A stretch of DNA of 64,000 nt from Actinoallomurus iriomotensis (GCF_030269445.1 NZ_BSTJ01000002.1:124001-188000), one strand, 5' to 3'; counted from the stretch's first letter, positions 8,144 to 17,842 are shown. The notes: generated by a model not told the origin, from the letters alone. Translations and numbers: made by a program.

Positions 8144-9391
8144 CTACGGTGTTCCCGAGGCCGACCGAAGGTCGGCGATCAGGCGGTCGGCGACCGTCTC
8201 CTCGGAGACGACCAGGCCGGTCCCGGCCATGGTCGTGGCCAGGTCGGGCGCCCACGGGCTCGGGGACTCCCGGCCCTTCAGCGGCAGGTGACGGTCGGCG
8301 CCGCGGACTCCGGCGAGGTAGTCGGCGGCCGACATGCGCCAGGGTTCGGCGCCGTGACGCCGCATCACCGCGTGCGCGATCGCCAGGCCCGGCCAGTCGA
8401 AGTCGCCGTGGTAGCGCAGCGTGCCACCGCCCGTGGTGACGGTGCTCGCGAGGCGGTGGAACGCGAGCGACGGCAGTCCTTCGGTGCACAGGAGAGGCGG
8501 CGCGGCCGCGCCCAGCTCGGCCGCCGCGCGCCGGACGATGGTGGGGTTCTCGCAGACGTACACGACGGGGCGGGCAGCGGTGACCGGGTGCTTCCTGAGC
8601 TGGTTCAGCGTGACCGGGAACGGGGTGCCGTACCGCGCGGCGCCGGTGAGCCACTCCCCCAGCCCCGCACCCTCGGCCGGGAGATTGAGCACGAGAACGC
8701 GGCTCGCCAGGTCGTCCGGGAGAACGCCGAAGACCTCCCACAGTCGCCGGCAGTCCTCCGCCGCCTCCGGGCGGGGCACGCCGACGCGGCGTGCCAGCGC
8801 GTCGAGGACCAGCCTGGACAGCGGGGACCTCGGGCCGAGCGCCTTGGTGTCGCCGGTCACCTCGTCGGCGAGCGTCGTCAGCTCGACCGTACCCGTGGAG
8901 CTCTCCAGGCGTTCGAGGACCGCGACCGCGTCGGCGAACAGGTGCGCGTCGTCCCGCGTGACGAGCCGGGTCAGCCGGCCCCGGGCGCCGGCCCAGTCGC
9001 GGAACCAGTCCGCCGAGGCGTACAGCGGGCTCTCCTCCACCCGGCGGAGCAGTTCGGCACGCGCGGCCTCCTTGGCCGCCCTCTCGGCGGGGCGGTCGCT
9101 CAGCGGCCGGCCGAAGACCGTCTCCAGTAACCCGGCGAGGCTCAGGCCGCAGGACGTACGGACGGCGGCGTCCAGCCGGGTCAGGTCCACCGAGGTGCTC
9201 CTGGCTCCCGGCCGCCGCGCGCCGCCGAGGAGGCCGTCGAGCGCCCTCCGCTCCTCGTGTGTGAGGTCGGGCAGGCTGATCGTGCCGCTCAGGGATCCGC
9301 CGCGGCGTTCGAGCCGGTCGCGTGCGCGGTCCAGCAGCCGCCGGTAGTCCGGACCGCGGAAGCGTTCGATCGCCCGCTCCTCGAGCGTCAC
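8144..9391 (-). CDS. jetD: Wadjet protein JetD (DUF2399 / TIGR02679), 415 aa
   Basis: Last gene of a four-gene Wadjet-type operon. JetD proteins are Toprim-containing, topoisomerase VI-like nucleases that cut closed circular DNA once the JetABC motor has extruded it. The Toprim/DUF2399 landmarks are visible: V-C-E-N-P at 279-283, T-E-G at 303-305 and H-G-D-F-D-W-P-G at 328-335, with the two Asp of D-F-D expected to bind metal. The N-terminal half is a variable helical/winged-helix arm. Its start overlaps the jetC stop by 4 bases. The family assignment is from motifs; activity is inferred from characterised Wadjet systems. Confidence 0.92.
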   Translation of the reverse strand: MTLEERAIERFRGPDYRRLLDRARDRLERRGGSLSGTISLPDLTHEERRALDGLLGGARRPGARSTSVDLTRLDAAVRTSCGLSLAGLLETVFGRPLSDRPAERAAKEAARAELLRRVEESPLYASADWFRDWAGARGRLTRLVTRDDAHLFADAVAVLERLESSTGTVELTTLADEVTGDTKALGPRSPLSRLVLDALARRVGVPRPEAAEDCRRLWEVFGVLPDDLASRVLVLNLPAEGAGLGEWLTGAARYGTPFPVTLNQLRKHPVTAARPVVYVCENPTIVRRAAAELGAAAPPLLCTEGLPSLAFHRLASTVTTGGGTLRYHGDFDWPGLAIAHAVMRRHGAEPWRMSAADYLAGVRGADRHLPLKGRESPSPWAPDLATTMAGTGLVVSEETVADRLIADLRSASGTP

Positions 9392-12300
9392 GGCTCGTCC
9401 TCCTCGTCCTCGCCCTCCGGCAACGCGCTCAGGAGCGAGTCGTCGGCGGCGGGCGGGACGTGGCGGCGGGGTTTGATGCCGAGGAGTTCTTCAGCGAGCT
9501 CGTCGTTGCCCGCGAACCCGGCCTCGGCGTCGACCAGCTGGGTGCCGTCCCACAGGACGAGCATCGCCGACACGGCGTGCGCGGTCTTGTCGTGGTGCAT
9601 GTCGTAGTGGGCGGCCATCGGCACCGTCTCGTGGTGCACCCACAGGTCGTGCCCGGTCATGAACAGGTCCAGGTCGAACTTGACCGTGAGGCCGAGCAGG
9701 TCCGGCTTGTACTTGTCGTCGATGCCGGCGAACGCCTCGTCCAGGGCGATCATGCGCGGGCAGTCCGGGCGGGCCGAGGAGTAGAGGGCGTTCGCGGCGG
9801 CGAACAGGGGCAGGTGGATCGCGGCGGACTTCTCACCGCCCGACATCACCGAGTGCCGGGCCCGGGTCAGCCGGACCTCCGGATCGCCCGGCACGACGAG
9901 CAGCAGCTCGAACGTGTGCCAGGTGCGGTAGTCGAGGACCTCGGACAGCACCTCTTTGTAGGTGGCGCGCGGATGGGTGGCGCGGTAGTCGCGGATCATC
10001 TCGCGGAGGGTGCCGCGCAGCTCGGCCAGGCCGGAGGGGCCCAGGCCCTGGGCGTCGCGGGTGAGCAGCCGTGAGGTGGCGCGCTGCCTGTCGTCGATCT
10101 TGTCCGAGTGGGCCCAGCGGATGCCGATCGCGGTGCCCGACGACATCGGGCGGGACCGCGTGTCGGCGTTCATGCCGCGGACGAGGTCGCGCGCGGCCAG
10201 GACCCGGCCGTGGATCTGCTGGGCCAGGCCGGTGAGCAGCTCGTCCTCCAGGACCGTACGCTCGCGCTGCTCCAGCAGGACGCCCTGCTCGCGGGCACGC
10301 TCGGCGACCCGGCCGGCGAAGACTCCGACCGGGTTGCGGCCGTCCTCGTCGATGACGAAGACCATCACGACGCCGGTGGGGTCGTAGTCGAGGCGGTAGT
10401 CGGCCTCGCAGGAGGTGAGCGCGTCACCGAAGGTCCGCAGCGCGTCGGACATCCGCCCGGCGGCGCTCTTGAGCGCGCCGTCCGTGACCGGGCGGCCCCC
10501 GCCGATCTCGACGCGGAACGCGTCGAGCAGCTCCACCACACCGGCCGGGAACGCCGCCCGCACCGCCGCCTCGGGATCCAGCGGGGCCATGGCCGCCCCG
10601 GTTACGGCTCCCACCGCGCCGGACCCACGCGAACCGGCGGTATCGGAACCGGCCTCACCGGCCCCGCCCGGAGCAGAGGCACCCACCCCGGCCGCGCCCG
10701 ACCCGCCCGAACCGGCGTCACCGGAACCGGCCTCACCGGCCCCGCCCGGAGCAGAGGCACCCACCCCGGTCGCGCCGGGCCCGGCTCCCACCGCGCCGGA
10801 CCCGCCTGAACCGAAACCGGCCTCACCCAGAGCGACCGGAGCAGGGACACCGACCCTCACCGGGCCCGCCCCGGCCGCGCCCGGCCCGCCCGAACCGGCC
10901 GTACCGGAACCGGCCTCGCCCGCCGCACCCCCGGTGGCGGTCTCCGGGGCGGTGGGGCGGCACAGGGCCTCGATGACCGCCTCGGCGGCGCGGGCCGGCT
11001 CCCAGCTCGCGTCGGAGGGCCAGGGGCGCGCGTCGGCGACGCCCAGGAGGATCCGCAGGTCGCGGTGGGCGTACGGGGCGAAGGACGCCGCCTGTTCGAA
11101 CAGGCCGTTCATCGCCTCGGTGACCAGCTTGCGGCCGTTGGTCAGGTCGGCCTCGGCCTTGATGAGGCGCCGGTCCTGCCGCTCCGCCTCGGACCGCTGC
11201 CGCCGGAACTCCTCGTCGGCCGCGCTGATCAGCGCCTCGGTCTCCTCGATCCGGGCGAGGACCTCCTTCAGCGGAGCGTCCAGCGCATTTTCCCGCTCGG
11301 CGAGCTCCTCGACCGCCGCGGCATGCGTCTTCTCCTTGTCGGCCAGGGCCTCGGCGCTCTCGGCGCGGTCGGAGGCGAGGCGTTCGATGTTGTCGCGGCG
11401 GCCGGCGACGTCGTTCACCAGGAACGCGGCGTTGCGCCGTTCGGCGTCGAGGTGGCCGGCGGCCGCGGTGAAGTCCTCGACCGCCTGGGCGACCGCGTCG
11501 ACCGCCTCGGCCGTGGCCGGCATGCCGCGCTCGGCGGCCGTCTGGCGCAGGCGCCGCCGGCGGGCGTCGACCTCGGCGGACGCGCCTTCGAGTGCCTTGC
11601 GCGCCTCCGTCTCCGCGGTACGGGCGACGGTCAGCAGGATGGCGTTGTCGGCCACCCGCTTGAGCGCGCCCACCACCGGCTTGGCCGGGGGCAGTTCACG
11701 CTGGGCGCGCTTGAAGTCGCCGAGCAGCTCCTCCAGCCGTTCCGACTCGGCGGCGGCCTCGGCGTCGCGTGCCACCAGCTCCGCGATCGCCTCGTCGCAG
11801 GCGGCCAGGCGGGCCCGGCGGCGTTGTTCGCGGTTGGTGGCGCCGATGAACTCCGGCGCCTCTTTGGGCCGGGCGCCGACATGGACGCCGTGGCCGAACT
11901 GGCCCCGGTCGGTGACGGCCGCCGAGGCGGTGTGGCCGGCCAGGTCGGCGGTGAGCGCGATCGAGCCCAGCACCGCCGCGACGGCCGCGGCGGGCACGAG
12001 GTCCTGTTCTTCGGGGACCAGCACGTCGGCGAGCGTCGGCCCCTCCGGACCCGGGGAGACCGGGACGAGGTAGCCGTCGGACTCGGCCGCGGCCACCGCC
12101 GCCATCGTCTGCGCGGGGTCGGGGTGGACCCAGGCGGTGAGCATGCCCGCGCCGTACAGCGCGCCCTCGATGCCGGCCGCCCGCGACGGCTCGACGTCGT
12201 CGGCGAAGCGGACGAGCCGCCACAGCGGCGCGCCGGGCCGGGCGGACCGGTCGGCGGTGCGCAGGTCGTTCTCCTGCGGCGCGTCGTCGCGCTCGGCCTC

Positions 12301-14118
12301 GATCTCGACGCGCAGCGCGCGCTGCTCGGCCAGGTCGGCCGCCAGTTGCCTACGCCGCCCGGCCAGCTCCTGACGACGCGAGGCCACGGCGAGGCGCCGG
12401 TCGTCCGTCCGGTCGGCGAACACCTCCGCCAGGCTCCGCGCGCCCGCCTCGCCGATCGACTCCAGCGCGGCCGTCAGCGCCTCGACGTCGGCGGCCTCGG
12501 CGACCGGTTCCTCGCCGCCGGACCAGCGCGACGCCCAGTCGGCGAGCGCCGAGGAGGCCTGGTCGCGTACGGCGGCGAGGTGCGCGTCGGCCGCGGCGCA
12601 CTCGGCCTCCCGCCGGGCCAGCTTGTCACCGGCCTCCGCCACCGCCTCCTCCGCGCGGGCGCGCTCGGTCTCGGCGGCGCCGACCAGGGCCAGGTGCTCG
12701 CGCACGCGAGCCACATCGTCGCGTCGCGCGGTGCTCCGCGCGGAGGCGTCGACCAGCAGCTCCTCGCCGCTGTCGGCGGGGCCGTCGCCGTCGATGGCGA
12801 TGCCGGCCCGTTCGGCGGCGTCCTCCAGCGCGTCCGTCCAGCGGCCGACCGCCTGCCGTGAGGACCGCAGGCGTTCGTCGGCCTCGTCCGCCTCGCGGGT
12901 CAGGGCGCGTACGGTCTCCCCGGCGCGGTCGAGGCGGGCACGTTCTTTGTCGATCTCGGCCGCGGTGGCGGCGATCTGCGTGCGCATGCGGTCGAGGTCG
13001 CCCTGCTTGCGGTACGCGTCGTGGCTCTTCAGCGCGCCCAGCCGGGCGCCGAGCGTGGCGCGCTCCTCTTCGGCGGCGTCGCGGGCCGCGACCGCCGCCG
13101 CGTGCGCGGCCGTGGCCCGCTCGACCTCGGCCAGCGCCTCGGCGACGCCCCGCGCGTGCGCGGTCGCGCCCTGGAACCCCGACTCGACGCGGTCGAGCTT
13201 GGCCTTCGCGTGCACCTGCAGATAGGTCGTGTAGTCGGCCATGAACGCCGTGACCGCGCTGTCGGCGGCGGTCAGGTCGTCGAAGAGGCGCTGTACGGCG
13301 GCGAGGTTCTCGAAGTCGCGCGCCGCCTGGTCGACCAGGTCCTCATCGACCGGGCTGAGGCCGGCGGTGAGCGTGTCGGACACCTTGCCGGGGTCGAGGT
13401 CCTTGGCCAGCAGCGGGCGCCGCAGCGCCAGGAGCAGGTCGAGCAGCTGGGTGTAGCGCTCGCGGCCCAGGCCGAACAGGCGCGCGTCGACGGCGTCGCG
13501 GTATTCGGTGGCCGTCTTGCAGGAGGCGCCCGGCTCCAGCGACTCCCGCAGTTGCCGGTCGGTCAGCGGCCGTGAGTCGGGACCCAGCAGGCCGAAGTCG
13601 ACGCCGAGCCGCTTGCCGGTGACGAAGAAGGAGGAGCGCACGCCGTCGCGGTTGCGATGCGCCCGCAAGCCGATGACCAGGGTCACCGTCTCGTCCGGAC
13701 CGGCCTGATCGCGCCCTTGATCCGCCCCTTCGTCCCTCACCGCCCGCTCCGATCGGGCCGACTGATCGCGTCCGCTCCTCACTCGCTCCGCGGGCGGCTC
13801 GTCCCTCGCCGCCCACTCCGCTCGCTCGGTCGCTTCCGCTCGGGCGAACTCCATCCACACGTAGCCGTACTCGGACTCCTGGCCGCGGTAGAGCAGGTTG
13901 GACTTCATCGTCCGGTTGTCGCCGCTGAACGGGTCGAGCCGCCGGGCGTCGGCGACCCCGTCGAGGACGAACGGGAACAGCACTTCGAGGGCCTTGGTCT
14001 TGCCCGACCCGTTGTGACCGCGCAGGACCAGCCGTCCGTCGGCGAAGACGAACTCCTCGTCGGCGTAGTCCCAGACGTTGATGACGCCCGCGCGGGAAGG
14101 GCGGAACCGTGCCGTCAT
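9388..14118 (-). CDS. jetC: Wadjet SMC-like ATPase JetC (TIGR02680), 1576 aa
   Basis: An SMC/MukB-like motor. Walker A G-H-N-G-S-G-K-T at residues 34-41, two long coiled-coil arms (about 240-720 and 830-1030) around a hinge-like region, then the ABC signature M-S-G-G-E-K-S near 1424 and Walker B M-I-A-L-D-E-A-F near 1454. The ATG at 14118 overlaps the jetB stop (ATGA); the frame upstream of it is a shadow of jetB. Two unusual insertions stand out: a charged Arg/Glu-rich stretch at about 90-140 and a Gly/Ala/Ser-rich stretch at about 1055-1180 built from DNA repeats. With JetA and JetB it should form a complex that extrudes plasmid DNA. Confidence 0.93.
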   Translation of the reverse strand: MTARFRPSRAGVINVWDYADEEFVFADGRLVLRGHNGSGKTKALEVLFPFVLDGVADARRLDPFSGDNRTMKSNLLYRGQESEYGYVWMEFARAEATERAEWAARDEPPAERVRSGRDQSARSERAVRDEGADQGRDQAGPDETVTLVIGLRAHRNRDGVRSSFFVTGKRLGVDFGLLGPDSRPLTDRQLRESLEPGASCKTATEYRDAVDARLFGLGRERYTQLLDLLLALRRPLLAKDLDPGKVSDTLTAGLSPVDEDLVDQAARDFENLAAVQRLFDDLTAADSAVTAFMADYTTYLQVHAKAKLDRVESGFQGATAHARGVAEALAEVERATAAHAAAVAARDAAEEERATLGARLGALKSHDAYRKQGDLDRMRTQIAATAAEIDKERARLDRAGETVRALTREADEADERLRSSRQAVGRWTDALEDAAERAGIAIDGDGPADSGEELLVDASARSTARRDDVARVREHLALVGAAETERARAEEAVAEAGDKLARREAECAAADAHLAAVRDQASSALADWASRWSGGEEPVAEAADVEALTAALESIGEAGARSLAEVFADRTDDRRLAVASRRQELAGRRRQLAADLAEQRALRVEIEAERDDAPQENDLRTADRSARPGAPLWRLVRFADDVEPSRAAGIEGALYGAGMLTAWVHPDPAQTMAAVAAAESDGYLVPVSPGPEGPTLADVLVPEEQDLVPAAAVAAVLGSIALTADLAGHTASAAVTDRGQFGHGVHVGARPKEAPEFIGATNREQRRRARLAACDEAIAELVARDAEAAAESERLEELLGDFKRAQRELPPAKPVVGALKRVADNAILLTVARTAETEARKALEGASAEVDARRRRLRQTAAERGMPATAEAVDAVAQAVEDFTAAAGHLDAERRNAAFLVNDVAGRRDNIERLASDRAESAEALADKEKTHAAAVEELAERENALDAPLKEVLARIEETEALISAADEEFRRQRSEAERQDRRLIKAEADLTNGRKLVTEAMNGLFEQAASFAPYAHRDLRILLGVADARPWPSDASWEPARAAEAVIEALCRPTAPETATGGAAGEAGSGTAGSGGPGAAGAGPVRVGVPAPVALGEAGFGSGGSGAVGAGPGATGVGASAPGGAGEAGSGDAGSGGSGAAGVGASAPGGAGEAGSDTAGSRGSGAVGAVTGAAMAPLDPEAAVRAAFPAGVVELLDAFRVEIGGGRPVTDGALKSAAGRMSDALRTFGDALTSCEADYRLDYDPTGVVMVFVIDEDGRNPVGVFAGRVAERAREQGVLLEQRERTVLEDELLTGLAQQIHGRVLAARDLVRGMNADTRSRPMSSGTAIGIRWAHSDKIDDRQRATSRLLTRDAQGLGPSGLAELRGTLREMIRDYRATHPRATYKEVLSEVLDYRTWHTFELLLVVPGDPEVRLTRARHSVMSGGEKSAAIHLPLFAAANALYSSARPDCPRMIALDEAFAGIDDKYKPDLLGLTVKFDLDLFMTGHDLWVHHETVPMAAHYDMHHDKTAHAVSAMLVLWDGTQLVDAEAGFAGNDELAEELLGIKPRRHVPPAADDSLLSALPEGEDEEDEP
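10645..10769. repeat. Perfect 47-bp direct repeat, 78-bp period, in jetC
   Basis: An identical 47-base segment starts at 10645 and again at 10723. The 78-base period is 26 codons, so the repeat stays in frame and doubles a G-A-S-A-P-G-G-A-G-E-A-G unit. Weaker copies extend the array to about 10577-10950. Confidence 0.85.
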
Positions 14119-15494
14119 GACGTCTCTCCTCCTGCGGGCGCGGGTAGCGGAAGCTGCGCGGTGTCGGCGAGGGCCAGCGTGATGTTGCGGTAGCGCACGG
14201 CCGCCGGCCGGACGAGCACCCCGCCCGGCACCGGCCGTACGAGGCTCAGCTCGGCCAGGAACGTCAGCGCCGCGTCGAGCAGGCCGCGCGGATCGCCCTG
14301 CCAGGCGCTGGTGAAGGACGCCGCGCCGAACTCGTCGAACAACTCGTCGATCATCGTCTCCAGCCGGGTGCGCTCGACCAGGGGCGCGGTGCCGGCGGGT
14401 CCGGGCGCGGGTTCGGCCGTCTCGGGCGGCGTCCAGGCCAGCTCGCGTACGACGCCGGCCTCCGGCAGGCCGGCGTCGATCCGCGCCACGAGCGCGGCGT
14501 GGTCGTCGGCCTCGCTCGGCGTCTCGATGAGCGCCGGCTCCTGTTCGGGGTCTTCGAGCAGATCGGCGATCTTGGCGAGCAGCAGCCCGGCCGTACGGTT
14601 GACGGCGCCGCCGCGCCCGGGGAACGGCCGGTCGGTGAACACCCCGCCCGCGTCGGCGAGCATGACGCCCTCCGCGCGGCGCTCGACCACCAGGCCGGTG
14701 AAGCGGGCCAGGTCCTCGGCGAGTCCCGGCCGGCGGAGCAGGTCGGCGATGGCGGGCTCGACGTCGTCGTAGTAGACCACGGGCCACTCGGTGAGCAGTC
14801 TCCGCGCCCGCTGCGCCACCGCCTGCGGGTGCACGGCGCCGTCCACGCGCGACAGCGGGTCGTCGAGCAGGCCGGCCGCGCTCGTCAGGTGCTGCACCGG
14901 CCGGGCGGGCTTGAACAGGACGGCGCAGATGTCGTGGTCGATGTCGTAGAGCGCGTCGCCGTGCTCGCTGTCGCGGGCCCACGCCTCCAGCGAGCCGTCG
15001 GACAGGCGCAGGGCGCCGCGGTCGACGAGCCAGCCGAGCACGTCGACCACGGCCGCCTTGTGCGCGTTCACCGTCGGGTCGAAGCCGAGGCCCTCGATGG
15101 CGTTGGCGGCCGGGGTGAAGACCCGGACCAGGTCGGCCAGGCTGATCTCCACCCGGGACCGCTGGAATGAGGCCAGCACGAGGCAGAGGTAGGCCATCCG
15201 CCGCTGGTCGAAGGGCCGGCCGCCCTTGCGGGCGAACATCAGGCCCTGGGTCGGGTCGAGCCGGTCGAGCCGGCGTACGAGCCGGACCTGGCGCGTGTCG
15301 GCGATGAGGGTGTAGCCGAGCAGCTCACGGAAGTCGTGGGTCATCTCGTCGGCCCAGCGGAGCACCTGTTCGAGCACGCCTGGCCGCGGCCGGGTGGCGG
15401 TGATCAGGTCGCAGGTCAGCACGCGGCGGACCGCCTGCTGGTAGGCGCCGAGGTCGGTGACCTGGACTCCGGCCGCCGCACGGGGGCGTCGCAT
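14115..15494 (-). CDS. jetB: Wadjet protein JetB (DUF2398 / TIGR02678), 459 aa
   Basis: The kleisin-partner (KITE-like) subunit of the Wadjet complex, with winged-helix folds. Family features are an early C-D-L-I-T-A region, H-D-F-R-E-L-L-G-Y, a Y-D-I-D-H-D segment mid-protein, and a C-terminal R-Y-R-N-I. An ATG at 15494 overlaps the jetA stop by one base (TGATG), and the 3' end overlaps jetC by 4. The much longer upstream frame is a shadow of jetA. The assignment rests on position and sequence character; individual DUF2398 motifs are less familiar to me than those of JetC and JetD. Confidence 0.85.
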   Translation of the reverse strand: MRRPRAAAGVQVTDLGAYQQAVRRVLTCDLITATRPRPGVLEQVLRWADEMTHDFRELLGYTLIADTRQVRLVRRLDRLDPTQGLMFARKGGRPFDQRRMAYLCLVLASFQRSRVEISLADLVRVFTPAANAIEGLGFDPTVNAHKAAVVDVLGWLVDRGALRLSDGSLEAWARDSEHGDALYDIDHDICAVLFKPARPVQHLTSAAGLLDDPLSRVDGAVHPQAVAQRARRLLTEWPVVYYDDVEPAIADLLRRPGLAEDLARFTGLVVERRAEGVMLADAGGVFTDRPFPGRGGAVNRTAGLLLAKIADLLEDPEQEPALIETPSEADDHAALVARIDAGLPEAGVVRELAWTPPETAEPAPGPAGTAPLVERTRLETMIDELFDEFGAASFTSAWQGDPRGLLDAALTFLAELSLVRPVPGGVLVRPAAVRYRNITLALADTAQLPLPAPAGGETS

Positions 15495-17029
15495 CAGGAC
15501 CTCCCCCGCCGGGCGGGCGCCAGCTCGACCCGGAAGCCGGGCAGGTGCAGCCGCCCCCGGGTGGTGGCGACCGTGCTGCCCTCCTCGGACGGCGAGAGAC
15601 GCATCATCACCGTGTCGCTCGCGCCGGATCCGCCGCCGAGCCGGCCGGCGACGACCGTGCGGGCCTCCAGGGCGCGGGTCAGGAGCCGGAGCAGGACCCG
15701 CGTCTCGTCGTCGTCGAGCACCCGGTCGTACGCGCCGGAATCCAGCAGCCGGCCGGCCGCCTCGCGCTCGGCGGCGCGCTCGGCCGCCTGCCGGCGTCGC
15801 AGCTCGACACGGGCGCCGGCGTTGGCCCGCACGGGCTGCGGCACGCCCGTCGTGGGCGCCTTGCCGGTGCGGAAGAGACTGATCGACAGCTCGACTCCGG
15901 GCGCGTCCCACCAGGTGGCACGGTCGGAGATCTCCTCGGCGTCGTCGTGCGCGCCGCCGAGGTGACGGGCCGAGCGCAGGTTGAACGCCGCCGACATCAG
16001 CGCGTGCGCGGCGTCGGTGTCGGGGGCGCGCCACACCCACTCGGCCAGGTGCCGCAGCTGCGTCGCGCGGTTGACGCCGCCGCGCTGGGCCTCGGTGATC
16101 TGCCGCAGCAGCGCGATCACGCCCGAGACCGCCGTGCGGGTCGCCGCGCGCAGCTCGCCGGCGCGGGAGTCGCCCTCGGCGGCGAACCACTCGCGCAGGG
16201 CGGCCCAGCGGCGCTCCCACTCGTCGAGCCGCTCGGTGTACGGCATGAACGGCCGCTCGTCGGCCTCGGCGGCACGGGCCAGGAGGGTGCCGAGCCCGGT
16301 GTCCTCGACCTCGTGCACCGCGCGGGCGAGCCGCGCGAGGTAGCGGTCGAGCTCGGCCATGAAGTCGGTCATGTGCGTGAGCAGGGCGTTCTTGTAGCGG
16401 AGGAACAGGTCCGGCGAGGTGTCGGTGGAGCGGACGATCTCCCCGAGGGTCACGTGGAACTGCGCCGAGCGCCGCCCCATGTCCTCCATCACCGAGTCGA
16501 GCCGGGACAGGCGGCGGTAGACCTGCTCGGTCTCGCCCGCGCGGTTGGCCGCGGCGAGGGCCTTGAGGTCTTCCAGGATGTCGGAGAAGACCAGGCGGGA
16601 CAGGTTGGCGTCCTGGATGCGGGCCTCGAGGAGGTCCTCGACCGCGGTGTAGGCCCAGTAGCCCAGCTCGCTGAACTGGTAGACCGACTGCCGGTTGCGG
16701 TAGCGGACGAGGTTGCCGGCCCGTGAGGCGTCGTCGAACCGGTGGACCACCCGGTCCTCGTACAGCGCGTCGAGGCGGCTGCGCAGGTTGCCGTCGAGCG
16801 TGGGCACGTCGTCGTACTGCTCGGCCAGCTCCGCGAGGGCCGCCCCGACCTGGTCGCTGTCGACCTGGACCTGGTGGACGGCGCGCAGCCTGTCCATGGC
16901 CCGCAGCACCCAGAGGTAGGCGACGTGGTCGTCGCGCCGGGTGAAGTTGAACAGCCGGAACCGGTCGCTGACCACCAGCGAGTCCAAGTCCAGCGCCCTA
17001 CGGCCACTCACAGCCATCTCCCCCGTCAT
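15494..17029 (-). CDS. jetA: Wadjet protein JetA (DUF2397 / TIGR02677), 511 aa
   Basis: The kleisin-like subunit and first gene of the operon. The N-terminus R-L-F-N-F-T and the largely helical body with W-V-L-R-A-M-D, L-A-E-Q-Y-D-D-V and Y-W-A-Y-T-A-V-E-D-L-L fit DUF2397. The start is uncertain: ATG 17029 is the longest, but GGGGGAG at 17019-17025 sits six bases before an in-frame GTG at 17011. A DinB-fold gene ends 61 bases upstream on the same strand and could supply the promoter. Confidence 0.87.
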   Translation of the reverse strand: MTGEMAVSGRRALDLDSLVVSDRFRLFNFTRRDDHVAYLWVLRAMDRLRAVHQVQVDSDQVGAALAELAEQYDDVPTLDGNLRSRLDALYEDRVVHRFDDASRAGNLVRYRNRQSVYQFSELGYWAYTAVEDLLEARIQDANLSRLVFSDILEDLKALAAANRAGETEQVYRRLSRLDSVMEDMGRRSAQFHVTLGEIVRSTDTSPDLFLRYKNALLTHMTDFMAELDRYLARLARAVHEVEDTGLGTLLARAAEADERPFMPYTERLDEWERRWAALREWFAAEGDSRAGELRAATRTAVSGVIALLRQITEAQRGGVNRATQLRHLAEWVWRAPDTDAAHALMSAAFNLRSARHLGGAHDDAEEISDRATWWDAPGVELSISLFRTGKAPTTGVPQPVRANAGARVELRRRQAAERAAEREAAGRLLDSGAYDRVLDDDETRVLLRLLTRALEARTVVAGRLGGGSGASDTVMMRLSPSEEGSTVATTRGRLHLPGFRVELAPARRGRS

Positions 17030-17090
17030 TCATCCGCCCGACCAAGGAAGGTTAGGCAACACCACCGACAACTCGCGCCCCAATCGGCTC

Positions 17091-17750
17091 TCAGCCGAAC
17101 AGCGGGAAGCGGTCCGCGAGCGGGCCGAGGGCCCGGCGGTCCGCCGCCGAGAGCGGCGCGCGGCCGGTTCCCGTACGGGCGTAGGTGACGTCGTCCCAGG
17201 ACAGGGGCAGCGGCTCGCCGAGTAGCCCGTCGAGGGTCTCGTGCACGACCCGCAGCGGCCCGGCGGACGGCAGCGGGCGGTCCAGCGCCACGACGAGGTC
17301 CAGGTGGTGGACCGCCGCCTCGACGACCAGGGTCCGTACGAGGTCTCCGGCGGTCAGGACGTGTCCCTGCGTACGGACCGGCATCGCGGGGTCGGTGTGC
17401 GCCGCGGCGTACACGACGGCCTCGGTGGTCTCGGCGAAGCTCTCCAGAATCGGGCGCAGCCCGGAGTGGACGCTCGCGCTGATCCGCGTCATGCGCAGGT
17501 TGGTGCGCGCGCCCTCGGTGCCCGGCCGCCAGTGCGACCAGTAGGAGACCGCGTCGGTGTCCGGGACGGCGCCGGCCGGAGTGGCGAGCGCCACGAGCGC
17601 CCGCTGGGCGTCGCCGCGCATGTGGAAGACCAGGTCGCGTACTGACCAACCGGAGCATCCGGTCGGCAGCCACTCCTGCTCGCCGTCCAGGTCGCTCACG
17701 GCGGCGACGACGTCGCGGTAGGCGGTGCCGAGGATGGCCTGATCGTCCAT
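17091..17750 (-). CDS. DinB-fold, mycothiol-dependent maleylpyruvate isomerase-family protein (219 aa)
   Basis: A four-helix DinB/MDMPI N-terminal fold: G-W-S-V-R-D-L-V-F-H-M near residue 34 carries the first metal-ligand His, and E-A-A-V-H-H-L-D-L-V near 145 the later His residues. The C-terminal half matches the short extension of TIGR03083-type proteins. The family depends on mycothiol in some members, but most have unknown substrates. It lies 61 bases upstream of jetA on the same strand; I do not infer a role in defence. Confidence 0.8.
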   Translation of the reverse strand: MDDQAILGTAYRDVVAAVSDLDGEQEWLPTGCSGWSVRDLVFHMRGDAQRALVALATPAGAVPDTDAVSYWSHWRPGTEGARTNLRMTRISASVHSGLRPILESFAETTEAVVYAAAHTDPAMPVRTQGHVLTAGDLVRTLVVEAAVHHLDLVVALDRPLPSAGPLRVVHETLDGLLGEPLPLSWDDVTYARTGTGRAPLSAADRRALGPLADRFPLFG

Positions 17751-17842
17751 CCGCCCAGACTCTCGTGATCACCGGACGGTCGCAATCCGGGAGGCCAGGG
17801 ACGAGTATGGGCGGTAGACGCCGCCGATCGCAGGAGCACGCC

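Noticed and set aside
8039-9130. A 363-codon plus-strand frame after AGGAGG
   Set aside because: The ribosome site is only two bases from the ATG, and almost the whole frame is antisense to jetD, whose motifs are clear.
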